Shown here: positions 7,842 through 16,033 of the stretch, piece after piece
Layout: each line of letters starts with the position of its first letter
Numbering within the stretch: the first letter of the stretch is position 1
Assembly (NCBI RefSeq): GCF_003931915.1
Contig: NZ_RSAA01000035.1
Coordinates: 682,001-746,000, forward strand
Length of the DNA: 64,000 bases
From: Saccharopolyspora rhizosphaerae
GTDB lineage: Bacteria; Actinomycetota; Actinomycetes; Mycobacteriales; Pseudonocardiaceae
Direction: 5' to 3'
Position numbers and translations under genes: made by a program
Notes under the pieces: model-generated
What the model was told of the DNA's origin: nothing
The model's input: only the letters and a program-made list of their open reading frames with translations
Database searches by the model: none

Positions 7842-7950
7842 CTGACCACCTGCGGTCACAAGCGTCGCCTCTACGGCGCCCTCGCATGGCATGGCACGTC
7901 GAGCATGCTCACCTGTGCACACTCGCCTACCACCGACCCGGACAGCAGGA

Positions 7951-8403
7951 CTAGTAGTAGCCCTTGTCGCGGAACTGGTCCCGCAGTTCCTTGACCACTT
8001 CCCGGCGCTGCTCTTCGTCCGGCCACTGGCCGAGCTTGTAGGCGCGCAGTACCCGCCGCACGATGCTCGCGCCAGGCCGACTGGTGCAGCGCCCGCACAC
8101 CTGAGGAAAGACCCGCTTGGGGTTAGCCATCATGTCCAGCAGCTCAGCCGGGGTGAACACCCACGCGTCGCGACGCTCGTCGATGAACCGGCACGGTTCA
8201 TCGCGGTCGATCGGGTCGAACTCGGCGTGCACGGCCACGGTCAGGTTGCCGGGCTCGGAATGCTGCTGCAGCAGGAACCGTGGCGGGGTGGTGACCTGCC
8301 CACGCAGCCCCATCTGCCGCAGCTGGCGCTCCAGCACCTCACGCAGGTGGTTGATCTGCTGGTCGGAAATCTCGTCGACCACATCCACGCTGATTCGAGT
8401 CAT
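7951..8403 (-). CDS. Hypothetical protein with CxxC
   Basis: A 150-residue soluble protein that I do not recognise. It starts MTRISVDVVDEISDQQINHL, is rich in charged residues, carries VCGRC near 103 and ends in a basic/acidic helix with RDKGYY. TAGAGT stands 8 bp before the ATG, so a leaderless start is plausible. It lies between the element's outer relics and core genes and may itself be element-derived. The coding frame has the strong third-position GC expected of a real gene here. Confidence 0.6.
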   Translation of the reverse strand: MTRISVDVVDEISDQQINHLREVLERQLRQMGLRGQVTTPPRFLLQQHSEPGNLTVAVHAEFDPIDRDEPCRFIDERRDAWVFTPAELLDMMANPKRVFPQVCGRCTSRPGASIVRRVLRAYKLGQWPDEEQRREVVKELRDQFRDKGYY

Positions 8404-8551
8404 GGCGCCGGACTCTAGTCCGAACGGGTGAATGATCGGCAGGCCTGCGGTGCGAACCGGCCACTCCCAAGCTCAAGCCCGGGTTCTTCTTCGGCCTCCG
8501 CAGCGGGCTGAGCACCTCGCCTCCCGCACTGACCACGTCGCATGGTCGAGC

Positions 8552-9061
8552 TCAGTTCACCGAGCGGCCGACGAAGACGACGTCCTGGCCGAGACCGTCC
8601 AGGTCGGCCACGGCCGGGAGTCGTCCCCACTCTTCGAACCCGTGGGAGCGGAACAGCCGGATGCTGCGCTCGTTGCTGGCGAAGATCGTGGTGGCCAGAG
8701 TTCGCAGCCCCAGCTTCGGGGCGTGGGAGATCGCCTCGCGAAGGAGGTGAGCACGTTGCCCGCGGCCGCGGTGGTCAGGATGGAGGTAGAGCGCGAGGTC
8801 CGCGGTCACGTCGTAGCCGCGACGTCCGTTGAGGAAGGGCTCGAAGGACAGGTAGCCCGTGACGGTGTGCGGACGGCCGGGTTCGTGACCGACCCAGGTG
8901 GGACGGCTCCCCGGATCAGCCGCTTCGAACCACGCGATCCTGGAATCGACGGTCACCGGCTCCAGGTCGCACGTAGCGGACCTGCTCGGGATCGCGGAGT
9001 TGTCGATGTCGACGATCGCCTGCAGATCGTCGCGGGTGGCGAGCCTGTGGCAGTACGTCAC
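8552..9061 (-). CDS. GNAT-family N-acetyltransferase
   Basis: A 169-residue acetyltransferase resembling the phosphinothricin acetyltransferase group. The acetyl-CoA-binding motif A is LYLHPDHRGRGQRAHLL, followed by ATTIFASNERSIRLFRSHGFEEWG, the typical motif B. The Q-R in place of the usual G-x loop residues is a mild variation. Start GTG 9061 has GGGAGA just upstream. Stands alone; substrate cannot be read from sequence. Confidence 0.85.
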   Translation of the reverse strand: MTYCHRLATRDDLQAIVDIDNSAIPSRSATCDLEPVTVDSRIAWFEAADPGSRPTWVGHEPGRPHTVTGYLSFEPFLNGRRGYDVTADLALYLHPDHRGRGQRAHLLREAISHAPKLGLRTLATTIFASNERSIRLFRSHGFEEWGRLPAVADLDGLGQDVVFVGRSVN

Positions 9062-9404
9062 GGAGTCTCCCTGCGGCCGTCGGAGGGGTAGAGCGGCGGA
9101 GTTGAGCGCTACGTGCGGGCGGACCTCACCACTGCGGGCCGCTCCGACGACTAGATCAGTCCGGACGCATCCCGATCAACGTCGTCCTGCAGGGCCTGCG
9201 CTTCTCCATCCTGAAGCCTCCACCCCCAAGCACAGGGGCTCCTCGAACGGACTTGTCTCCTCCCGGCCGCCTCCCGTGCAGCCGAAACCTCGCGGTGAGT
9301 CGACCTGCGGCGTCGCGCCGTTGACGGGCGTCCGGTCTGCCCCCGACGCGCGGCACCCAGCACGTGCGCTGCTGGTCAGCCGGGCCGGCGCTAGCGTCGG
9401 GTTC
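9062..9404. other. Intergenic region, no gene recognised
   Basis: About 340 bp between divergent genes. Holds the promoters of the acetyltransferase (minus) and the kinase (plus; TAGCGT at 9392-9397). Nothing else is recognisable. Confidence 0.5.
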
Positions 9405-9938
9405 GTGATCGTGTGGCTCAACGGTGCCCATGGCGTGGGCAAGACGACGACCGGCGCGCTGCTTCAGGAGCTGCTCGCGAATGCTCGCGTGCTGGACGCC
9501 GAGAAGGTGGGCGAGACGCTCATGGACATCACGCCCGGCCTGCCCTGGACGGGGAACTTCCAGGACTGGCCGCCGTGGCGGCCGCTGGTCGTCGAAACCG
9601 CGCGCCACGTCCTCGATCACACCGGTGGCGCCCTCGTGATGCCGATGACCGTGCTGGTCGAGGAGTACTGGCGCGAGGTCTCCTCGGGGCTCGCCCACCA
9701 CGGCATTCCCGTACGGCACTTCGTGCTGCACGCCGACCTCGACACGCTCCGCGGGCGCATCGAGGGAGACACCGCCCTGGGGCCCTCCTCGTTCCGGCCG
9801 CGCCACCTCGAGCCCTACGCCGACGCGGCGCGCGCCTGGCTCCACCGGGAGGCTGAGGTCGTCGACACCACGCTTCTGACGCCCGCCGAGGTCGCAGCGC
9901 GTATCGCGGAGGTCGTGCGGTGCTGGGAACCGCTGTAG
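9405..9938 (+). CDS. P-loop kinase-like NTPase
   Basis: A 177-residue ATP-binding protein with Walker A GAHGVGKTT at 7-15 preceded by the hydrophobic VIVWLN strand. It continues like small-molecule kinases (AAA_33/chloramphenicol phosphotransferase-like), with a Trp-rich substrate segment and a lid with RGRIEGD. Start GTG 9405 sits 7 nt after TAGCGT, a leaderless layout; upstream in-frame sequence shows no homology. A convergent terminator (9966-9992) follows. The substrate is unknown. Confidence 0.75.
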   Translation: MIVWLNGAHGVGKTTTGALLQELLANARVLDAEKVGETLMDITPGLPWTGNFQDWPPWRPLVVETARHVLDHTGGALVMPMTVLVEEYWREVSSGLAHHGIPVRHFVLHADLDTLRGRIEGDTALGPSSFRPRHLEPYADAARAWLHREAEVVDTTLLTPAEVAARIAEVVRCWEPL

Positions 9939-9965
9939 CGCAACGGGTTCGGTGGTCGCGAGAGC

Positions 9966-9992
9966 GGCCGCCGCTGTGCGGCAGCGGCGGCC
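9966..9992. terminator. Bidirectional hairpin
   Basis: GGCCGCCGCT (9966-9975) pairs with AGCGGCGGCC (9983-9992) between the convergent kinase and RibD-like genes. Confidence 0.6.
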
Positions 9993-10022
9993 CTCCTCGG
10001 TCCGGTCGTGCGAGGACCTCGG

Positions 10023-10757
10023 TCAGCTCTGCACGAGGTAGCGCATCATCATCGCCCCTTCTTCCGAGACGACCGACGCGAGTTCCAGTTCGAGGGTGTC
10101 GAAGAGCTCGCCCGTGGCGATCCGCGAGTGGGAACCGCTCACGAGCATCGGGGACACGGTCAGCCTGAGCTCGTCGACGAGGCCCGCGGCCAACAGCCCG
10201 CCGAACAGGTGGGGCCCACCCTCGCAGTCCACGTGACGCAGACCTCGTTCGGCGAGCGACTTGGTGGCCGTGGCGAGGTTCACGCTCCCCATTCCGGTGA
10301 TCAGCAGGTCCGCTCCGGCCTCCCGCCAGGCGTTGAGCTTCTCCCCTGGGGCCGTGGCGCAGGTGATCACGATGGTGGGTGTTTCGGCTTCGGTGATGAC
10401 CGGTGCGTCGGCTGGGAGCGAATCGCCGGACGTGACCACTGCCGTCGGGGGCACTTCGGACAGGCCGTGCCGGAGACGCCGCTCCCGGGTGGCGGTGTCC
10501 GGGTGCTTGCCGCGGAAGCCTTCGGCCATCGCTGTCGTGGCGCCGACCAGCATCACGTCCGCGAGGTCGCTGCCGAGCTTGAGCACCTCCTGGTCGGCGG
10601 GCGTGGAAAGCCCGCGCGCGGTGCCGTCCAACTCGACGGCTCCATCAGCGCTCGAGACGAAGTTGACGACGAGCCACCGCTCGTCAGCGGGGTAGGTGTA
10701 GAGGTCCTCCAACTGCCGGTCGTCGAGGGTCGCGGCGTCCGGCCAGAGCTGTCTCAT
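10023..10757 (-). CDS. RibD C-terminal/DHFR-like reductase (copy 1)
   Basis: A 244-residue NADPH-dependent reductase of the RibD C-terminal family, which shares the dihydrofolate reductase fold. It contains NFVSSADGAVEL, the LADVMLVGATTA substrate strand, CEGGPHLFGGLL (the GGP nucleotide loop) and LVDELRLTVSPML. There is no deaminase domain, so it resembles M. tuberculosis Rv2671, a stand-alone RibD-like enzyme reported to have some dihydrofolate reductase ability. A close paralogue lies at 13420-14163. Monocistronic. Confidence 0.85.
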   Translation of the reverse strand: MRQLWPDAATLDDRQLEDLYTYPADERWLVVNFVSSADGAVELDGTARGLSTPADQEVLKLGSDLADVMLVGATTAMAEGFRGKHPDTATRERRLRHGLSEVPPTAVVTSGDSLPADAPVITEAETPTIVITCATAPGEKLNAWREAGADLLITGMGSVNLATATKSLAERGLRHVDCEGGPHLFGGLLAAGLVDELRLTVSPMLVSGSHSRIATGELFDTLELELASVVSEEGAMMMRYLVQS

Positions 10758-10958
10758 CAGAACGCCCGTTCCGAGGCCGTCGAATGTCCAGTTCCGGGCG
10801 TGCAGGCGAACACCTCAACGGTCCACCGAGCACGCGTTGCAAGATCGAGGAGTGCCGTCATGCACTACCTCTACCCGGGTTCGGGCAGAACCATGCCCGT
10901 CCTGCCGAGATTTCTCGATTCACCTCTGAGCTGGGGAGATTCGTCACCTCAGGCGTGG

Positions 10959-11506
10959 TCACCCTCGGTGCCGGACTCGGTTCCCAGCGTCAACCGCGGC
11001 CGGTAGTCGGTAGACCACTTCGGGGCGGCCACCGCTGACCCGTTCCACGTGGCGGTCGAACCCGAGCCTCTCGGCCAGCCGCACGCCGGCCCGTTGTCCT
11101 CGTCCGTCACGATCAGCACGGGCTTGTCGGGGCGGTGACGACGAGCCCAGTCCAGCGCGGCCTGGGCCATCTCCCGCGCGTAGCCCTGGCCCCACGCCTG
11201 CGGCCAGAAGCGGTACGCGAGGTTCAGCACCGGCTCGCCGTCCTCCACCCACGGCCGCAGACCGCCGAAGCCGATCACGCCCTCCGCGCCGTGGAGCCTG
11301 ACCAACCAGTACCCGATGCCGTCCGGTTCCCAGCTCGTCATGAACCTGTCGAACGCCACGAGGGCCTGGTCAGGGGTCTTCCGGACGTGCGGGTCGAACG
11401 GATGGGTCTCCGCAGCGGTGGACAGGGCGACGAACGCGTCCACATCGGAGCGCCGCAAGGCGCGGAGGACCAGTCGACGGGTGCGCATCTCTTCCGGTTC
11501 CTGCAC
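10959..11506 (-). pseudogene. GNAT acetyltransferase with C-terminal frameshift
   Basis: An acetyltransferase of the RimJ type: TRRLVLRALRRSDVDAFVAL, then the acetyl-CoA motif RFWPQAWGQGYAREM. Near 11083-11088 one base appears missing. The open frame runs on as meaningless CGWPRGSG to 10949, while the neighbouring frame gives the expected VRLAERLGFDRHVERV and ends at 10959. The start is uncertain (GTG 11506 or ATG 11488). Either a recent inactivation or a sequencing error. Confidence 0.7.
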
Positions 11507-11592
11507 CCCGCACACGCTATTCCCCTTCGCCGTCCCGAGCACTCGAATTCCGGCCGAGCGCGGTTCGAGGAGCCAGCGGCGACCTGCGGTGA

Positions 11593-12147
11593 TCAACCGC
11601 TGGTGAGCACGCGCCGGACGAACGCCGACTTCTCAGCGGTGTACGCCTCACGTTCGTGCGGGTGCCGTGCGGCCGCCGCGACTTCAAGCCGGGCGTACTC
11701 GTCGGCCAGGGCGGGCGATGCGCGGAGCCGATCGCGGAAGGCGAGCTGCTGGTCCCACCGCGGTTCGTCCGGCTTCATGAGGTGCAGGTGGGCCAGGCGA
11801 TGTCGACCGGTCGGATCGGCGCGGACGACGAACCGGCGCCACGCACGCAGGTCGAGTTCTCGAGGCACGACGAACCAGGACGCGGCGGCCATCGCCGCCT
11901 GCGCAGCCGCGATCGCCGAGTCCGGGTCCTCAGCGCGGGCCTGCAGGTCGACGATGGGCTTGGCGAGGAGGCCGGGGACCGCGGTGGAGCCGATGTGGAG
12001 GACCGGCTCCGTCAGCGAGGCCCCGAGCAGAGCCCGCGCCTCCGCGGCGAAGGCATCCGCCCATCCCGGCCAGGCGGGGTCGGGGTCGGCGAGGTGGACG
12101 TCCTCGACGGCCCACGCAGGCGGCCTGGCGGCGTCGTCCGCTGACAC
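11593..12147 (-). CDS. GrpB/UPF0157 nucleotidyltransferase-fold protein
   Basis: A 184-residue GrpB family protein with the DPAWP start and the nucleotidyltransferase-like GSTAVPGLLAKPIVDLQ motif. It then has HLHLM and WDQQLAFRDRLRASP, both typical. Function is not established for bacterial GrpB domains (some fused to CoaE). GTG 12147 follows CAGACT by six bases, a leaderless geometry. Two-base spacing patterns with neighbours do not suggest an operon. Confidence 0.9.
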   Translation of the reverse strand: MSADDAARPPAWAVEDVHLADPDPAWPGWADAFAAEARALLGASLTEPVLHIGSTAVPGLLAKPIVDLQARAEDPDSAIAAAQAAMAAASWFVVPRELDLRAWRRFVVRADPTGRHRLAHLHLMKPDEPRWDQQLAFRDRLRASPALADEYARLEVAAAARHPHEREAYTAEKSAFVRRVLTSG

Positions 12148-12190
12148 GCCGCCAGTCTGACAGCGGTGAGCGGCCCGAACTGGCGATCAT

Positions 12191-12206
12191 TCGCACGGGT
12201 GTTCTA
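12191..12206. promoter_or_regulatory. SOS-box-like sequence
   Basis: TCGCACGGGTGTTCTA matches the actinobacterial LexA consensus TCGAAC-N4-GTTCGA at 10 of 12 defined positions. It lies 113 bp before the start of the small conserved gene at 12319 and 44 bp from GrpB. Confidence 0.4.
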
Positions 12207-12318
12207 ACCTTCGGGTGCTGGGCCGGAGGATGGGGAAGATCCGGGAGGTCGAGCACGGGTCGGTCGCTGCACCCCCTCTGGCCGACCCGACCACACTTCA
12301 CGTCAGAGCGGGCACCAG

Positions 12319-12642
12319 GTGGCGAACGACGGTGGCGATGGTTGGCAGGGCACGCGGCGACGACCGCACACCCCGCTCCCCATCTGGGTCCACCTGGCAC
12401 GAGCGCTGCCGCCGCAGCGCGGCATCGGCTACGGCCGCACGCCGCTGCGCGTGCGAGCCGGCGGCATCGACATCGCCGCGACCGTGCCGGGCGTCCTCGT
12501 CGCCTGGCACCAGACGTCCGTGGGCGACTGGTGGGCACTCGCGACGTTCGAGATGACCAACCGGACCGGCAAGCCCGCCGTCGTCGTGACCCAGCTGGTG
12601 CCCGCCGCGGCCGTCAGCCCCCGCCAGGGGGACCCGCGGTGA
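12319..12642 (+). CDS. Conserved small protein of unknown function
   Basis: A 107-residue protein with a basic N-terminus, PLPIWVHLARALPPQRG and a Trp-rich core AWHQTSVGDWWALATFEM, ending with a VVVTQLVPA strand. I do not know its function. A truncated homologue lies at 7298-7447 at the edge of the integrated element, so the family seems associated with mobile DNA. Start GTG 12319 is tentative: the ribosome site is weak and a second frame from ATG 12230 overlaps it. An SOS-like box stands upstream. Confidence 0.65.
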   Translation: MANDGGDGWQGTRRRPHTPLPIWVHLARALPPQRGIGYGRTPLRVRAGGIDIAATVPGVLVAWHQTSVGDWWALATFEMTNRTGKPAVVVTQLVPAAAVSPRQGDPR

Positions 12643-12737
12643 GCCCCCCCACGTGCGCCGACGGTCCACCGTGGCCTGACGGGTGGGCGGCTCCGGCAAC
12701 GGCCTTCACGCGGACGGACCGGACAGGCGAGCGCGGC

Positions 12738-13352
12738 TCATCGCCCTGCGCCGGCCGTGCGCTTCTCGATGCGGTTGACGGTGGCGTGGGCGGGGATCAG
12801 CAGGAGCCAGCACAGGGGCGTCCACGTGGGAGCGAACAGCGCCACCGGAGCGGACAGGGCGAAGACGACGATCGTGACCGCCGAGGGCGCGTACGCCGGG
12901 AAGGCGGCCCTGCCCGGCCGGAAGCTCCCGGTTCGGCGGGCGACGCCGACGATGACCAGCTGGAGCGCCGCGATCATCGCGACGTTCGCGGCGTAGCCGA
13001 GCACCGCGACCGGCTCGTCCCCGTAGTTGGCCAGCAGCGACGAGGGGAACGGCAGCAGCGCGACGAAGCCCAGCAGCACCACGTTCACCGCGGCGACCGG
13101 AGGCTCGGCGCGGTAGACGTCGGTGAACAGCTCGCGGTGGCCCATCCACAGCACGCCGATCACCAGGAACGCGATCGCGTAGCCGACGATGTCGGGCGTC
13201 AGCTCGAGCAGCGCGTCGTGCAGACCGCCGGTGCTCAGCCCTTCCGGCACGCGGATGTCGAGCGCGAGCAGGGTGGCCGCGATCGCGAAAACACCGTCGG
13301 ACAGGGCGAGCACCCGCCCGTCCTGCCCCACGTCGTCGTCCCCGGCCACCAC
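12738..13352 (-). CDS. TMEM175-type potassium channel (DUF1211)
   Basis: About 204 residues with six hydrophobic helices and the first-helix signature RVLALSDGVFAIAATLL, the prokaryotic TMEM175 hallmark (usually R-x-x-x-FSD; here Leu replaces Phe). Prokaryotic TMEM175 proteins form tetrameric K+ channels with selectivity set by hydrophobic residues of this helix, so a Phe-to-Leu change sits in an interesting place. GTG 13352 has CAGTCT six bases upstream; the longer TTG start at 13370 is possible. Confidence 0.85.
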   Translation of the reverse strand: MVAGDDDVGQDGRVLALSDGVFAIAATLLALDIRVPEGLSTGGLHDALLELTPDIVGYAIAFLVIGVLWMGHRELFTDVYRAEPPVAAVNVVLLGFVALLPFPSSLLANYGDEPVAVLGYAANVAMIAALQLVIVGVARRTGSFRPGRAAFPAYAPSAVTIVVFALSAPVALFAPTWTPLCWLLLIPAHATVNRIEKRTAGAGR

Positions 13353-13419
13353 ACCCCGAGACTGGCTCAAAACCGGCCCTCGGGCACGATGACCTTGGAA
13401 CCGCCGGGCCGAGGGCAGA

Positions 13420-14163
13420 TCAGCGCTGGACCAGGTACCGGATCATCAGCGTGTCGTCCTGGGCCAGCACCGAAGCGAGCTGGAGCCGCGCGGGTTCGAT
13501 GCCGGCGCCCTTCGCGATCCGGTCCGCCGCGCCGGAGACCAGCATCGGCGAGAGCGTCAGGCGCAGCTCGTCGACGAGACCTGCTTCGAGCAACGAGCCG
13601 AACAAGCGCGGTCCGCCGTCGCAGTGGATCCGCCGGAGTCCCCGCTGCGCCAAAGCCCCTGTCGCCGCGCGGAAGTCGACCTCCTCGTCCCCGGCGACCA
13701 GAACCTCGGCACCGGCGGCCGCCCACTGCTCCCGCAGGCTCGCAGGGGCCGCAGCGCAGGTGATCACGACCGTCGGCACGTGGACGTCGGTGAGCACCGG
13801 CGCGTCCGGAGGCAACGTCCGCCCGGTGGTGACGACGGCGATCCGGGGGACCGGGGCCAGGCCGTGCCGCTCGCGGAGCGCGGCGTGCTCCGCATCGGGG
13901 TCGACACCGCGGAACTCCTCGACGACCGCCGTGTTCGCCCCGACCAGCAGGACGTCAGCGAGCCGGCTGCCCAGCGGGTAGACCTCTCGGTCGGCGGCGT
14001 TGGACAGGCCGCGGGAGCGCCCGCCGAGCTCCACCGCGCCGTCCACGCTGCTCACGAAGTTCATCGCCAGCCACTGGGGCGGACCGTCGGGGTAGCCGTA
14101 GAGGCGTTCGAGTTCCGCGCGGTCGACGTCCCCCGCCTCGTCGGGCGGCCACAGCTTGAGCAT
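13420..14163 (-). CDS. RibD C-terminal/DHFR-like reductase (copy 2)
   Basis: A 247-residue paralogue of the protein at 10023-10757, with the same NFVSSVDGAVEL, LADVLLVGANTA, CDGGPRLFGSLL and LVDELRLTLSPML blocks and the same RYLVQ ending. Its ATG overlaps the stop of the upstream folP-like gene (TGATG at 14165-14161), so the two are translationally coupled. The pairing of a DHFR-fold reductase with a dihydropteroate-synthase-fold protein suggests a shared pterin or related pathway. That is inference; riboflavin-type chemistry is the alternative. Confidence 0.85.
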   Translation of the reverse strand: MLKLWPPDEAGDVDRAELERLYGYPDGPPQWLAMNFVSSVDGAVELGGRSRGLSNAADREVYPLGSRLADVLLVGANTAVVEEFRGVDPDAEHAALRERHGLAPVPRIAVVTTGRTLPPDAPVLTDVHVPTVVITCAAAPASLREQWAAAGAEVLVAGDEEVDFRAATGALAQRGLRRIHCDGGPRLFGSLLEAGLVDELRLTLSPMLVSGAADRIAKGAGIEPARLQLASVLAQDDTLMIRYLVQR

Positions 14164-15029
14164 CAGTCCAGGTACCTCACCACGCGCGACGGCTTCCGGA
14201 GGCCACCGATGCTGGCGACCATCTCGAGGGTGTGCCGGGTTTCGCGGACCTGGTGCGCCCGGAACATCACCGCGCCGGCTTGAGCCGCCAGCGCGGTGGC
14301 CGCGAGCGTGCCCGTCACGCGGTCGTCCAGCTCCACGTCGAGGGTTTCGCCCACGACGTTCTTGTTGCTCATCGCCATGAGCACCGGCCAACCGGTGTCG
14401 ACCAGCTCCGACAGGCGGCCGAGGACCTCCAGCGACTGGTAGGTGTTCTTGCCGAAGTCGATCGTCGGGTCGATCAGCACGCCTTCGCGCGGGACTCCGA
14501 GGGCGACGGCCCGCTCGGCCAGCGCCGTGGTCTCCTCGACCACGTCGGCGACAACGTCGTCGTACTGGGGCCGGGTGGGGTCGGTCCGCGGTTCCAGCCC
14601 GCCGGTGTGCGAGCAGACGTACCCGGCGCCGTACTTCGCGGCGACCTCCAGCACCTCCGGGTCGTGGCCCTGCCACGTGTCGTTGAGCAGGTCGGCACCC
14701 GCCTGGCACACGACGTCGGCGACCTCGTGCCGGTAGGTGTCGATGCTGATGACCAGGTCGGGGAACTGCTCACGGGTCCACTCCAAGGTGGGCAGGACGC
14801 GGCGCAGCTCCTCCTCGACGGTCACCTCGGGCCCGGGGCTCGCCGGGATCCCTCCGATGTCGAGGACGTCGGCGCCTTCGGCGACGGCTGCGGAGATCGC
14901 CGCCTTCGCCCGGTCCTCGTCGAACGTCGCACCGTGGTCGTAGAACGAGTCCGGCGTGCGGTTGACGATCGCCATGATGAAGGCTCGATCGCTGGTCACC
15001 TTTCGGCCCCGGAAGGCCAGCTCAGGCAT
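14163..15029 (-). CDS. folP2: FolP2-like dihydropteroate synthase homologue
   Basis: A 288-residue TIM-barrel protein of the dihydropteroate synthase family: MAIVNRTPDSFYDHG, the DVLDIGG strand, ISIDTYRHEVA, LLNDT and IDFGKN. It departs from classical enzymes: the usual G-E-S-T-R-P loop reads GIPASPG, and the usual S-R-K of the last catalytic strand reads MSNKN. The M. tuberculosis FolP2 protein shows similar changes and is thought not to make dihydropteroate, so I expect a different pterin-related role. Start ATG 15029 follows AGGAG by five bases. First gene of a two-gene operon with the RibD-like reductase. Confidence 0.85.
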   Translation of the reverse strand: MPELAFRGRKVTSDRAFIMAIVNRTPDSFYDHGATFDEDRAKAAISAAVAEGADVLDIGGIPASPGPEVTVEEELRRVLPTLEWTREQFPDLVISIDTYRHEVADVVCQAGADLLNDTWQGHDPEVLEVAAKYGAGYVCSHTGGLEPRTDPTRPQYDDVVADVVEETTALAERAVALGVPREGVLIDPTIDFGKNTYQSLEVLGRLSELVDTGWPVLMAMSNKNVVGETLDVELDDRVTGTLAATALAAQAGAVMFRAHQVRETRHTLEMVASIGGLRKPSRVVRYLD

Positions 15030-15126
15030 CCACACTCCTAGCTGCGGCGATCCGTCACTCCTGCCCGAGCCTACCGAACCGGTTGGCTCGGTCCCGCTGC
15101 TCGCGGGCCGGCAGTACGGTGTCCTC

Positions 15127-15501
15127 GTGATGGAGATCTGGGTCAACCCCGCGTGTTCCAAGTGCCGGTCCGCTGTGAGCGAGCTCGACGCAGCCGGAGC
15201 CCAGTACACCGTGCGGCGGTACCTGGAGGAGCCTCCGTCGGTCGCGGAGCTGGAATCCGTGCTGGAGCGCCTGGGCCTGGAGCCGTGGGACGTCGCGCGG
15301 ACCGGCGAGGCCATGGCGAAGGAGGTCGGGCTCCGCGAGCTGCCCAGGGACGCCGAGCACCGGCAGGACTGGCTGCGCCTGATGAGCGAGAACCCGAAGC
15401 TTGTCCAGCGACCGATCATCACCGCCTCCGACAGCACGACCGTCGTCGGCCGTGACCCGGAGTCGGTCAGCCGCGTCCTCGACGCCGAGAAGAACGCGTG
15501 A
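15127..15501 (+). CDS. ArsC/Spx-family thioredoxin-fold protein
   Basis: A 124-residue ArsC-family protein (YfgD/Spx group). The N-terminal active loop is NPACSKCRSAV with Cys residues three apart, and the C-terminal half has the RPIITA and VVGRDPESV blocks seen in arsenate-reductase-like proteins. With no ars genes nearby, glutaredoxin-like or regulatory use is as likely as arsenate reduction. GTG 15127 is six bases after TACGGT (15115-15120), a leaderless layout; ATG 15130 is the next codon. Confidence 0.8.
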   Translation: MMEIWVNPACSKCRSAVSELDAAGAQYTVRRYLEEPPSVAELESVLERLGLEPWDVARTGEAMAKEVGLRELPRDAEHRQDWLRLMSENPKLVQRPIITASDSTTVVGRDPESVSRVLDAEKNA

Positions 15502-15532
15502 CGGCAGGGGCTTCCACCGCAAGCTCGTGGGC

Positions 15533-16033
15533 ATGAGCGACGCGCGCATCGAGGCGACCCGGACGATGGCCGCCACCCCGGCGGCGATCTTCGAGGTCCT
15601 GCGCGACCCGGAGGGGCACGTGGCGATCGACTCCTCCGGCATGCTGCAGTCCGCCGAGGGTGCCCCGGTGAGCGCAGTTGAGGAGAGCTTCGTGGTGCAC
15701 ATGGACCGCGAGGCGCTCGGCGATGTTCCGCTGGGCCACTACGACGTCGAGGTCGTCTTCACGAAGGTCGCCGAGCCGACCGAGATCGAGTGGACGATCC
15801 ACGGCACGATCACACCGCCGCTCGGGCACGTGTTCGGCTACCTGCTCGAACCGCTCGAGAACGCGGACGGCGGACCGGCCACCAAGGTCACGTCCTACTG
15901 CGACTGGAGCGACGTGCACCCGGACTGGCTGCCGATCTTCCCGGTGATCGACCAGAAGGCGTTGCGGGCGACGCTCGGCGTCCTGGAGCGGACCGTGAAG
16001 CGCGGGTACCCGCGGATCAGCCTCGGCGGCTGA
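15533..16033 (+). CDS. SRPBCC-family protein
   Basis: A 166-residue polyketide-cyclase/START-like (SRPBCC) protein: ATRTMAATPAAIFEVLRDPEGH at the start is the classic first strand and helix, and the long C-terminal helix ALRATLGVLERTVKRG closes the cavity. These proteins bind hydrophobic ligands; the ligand here is unknown. It overlaps the convergent gene downstream by 17 bp at their 3' ends. Confidence 0.85.
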   Translation: MSDARIEATRTMAATPAAIFEVLRDPEGHVAIDSSGMLQSAEGAPVSAVEESFVVHMDREALGDVPLGHYDVEVVFTKVAEPTEIEWTIHGTITPPLGHVFGYLLEPLENADGGPATKVTSYCDWSDVHPDWLPIFPVIDQKALRATLGVLERTVKRGYPRISLGG

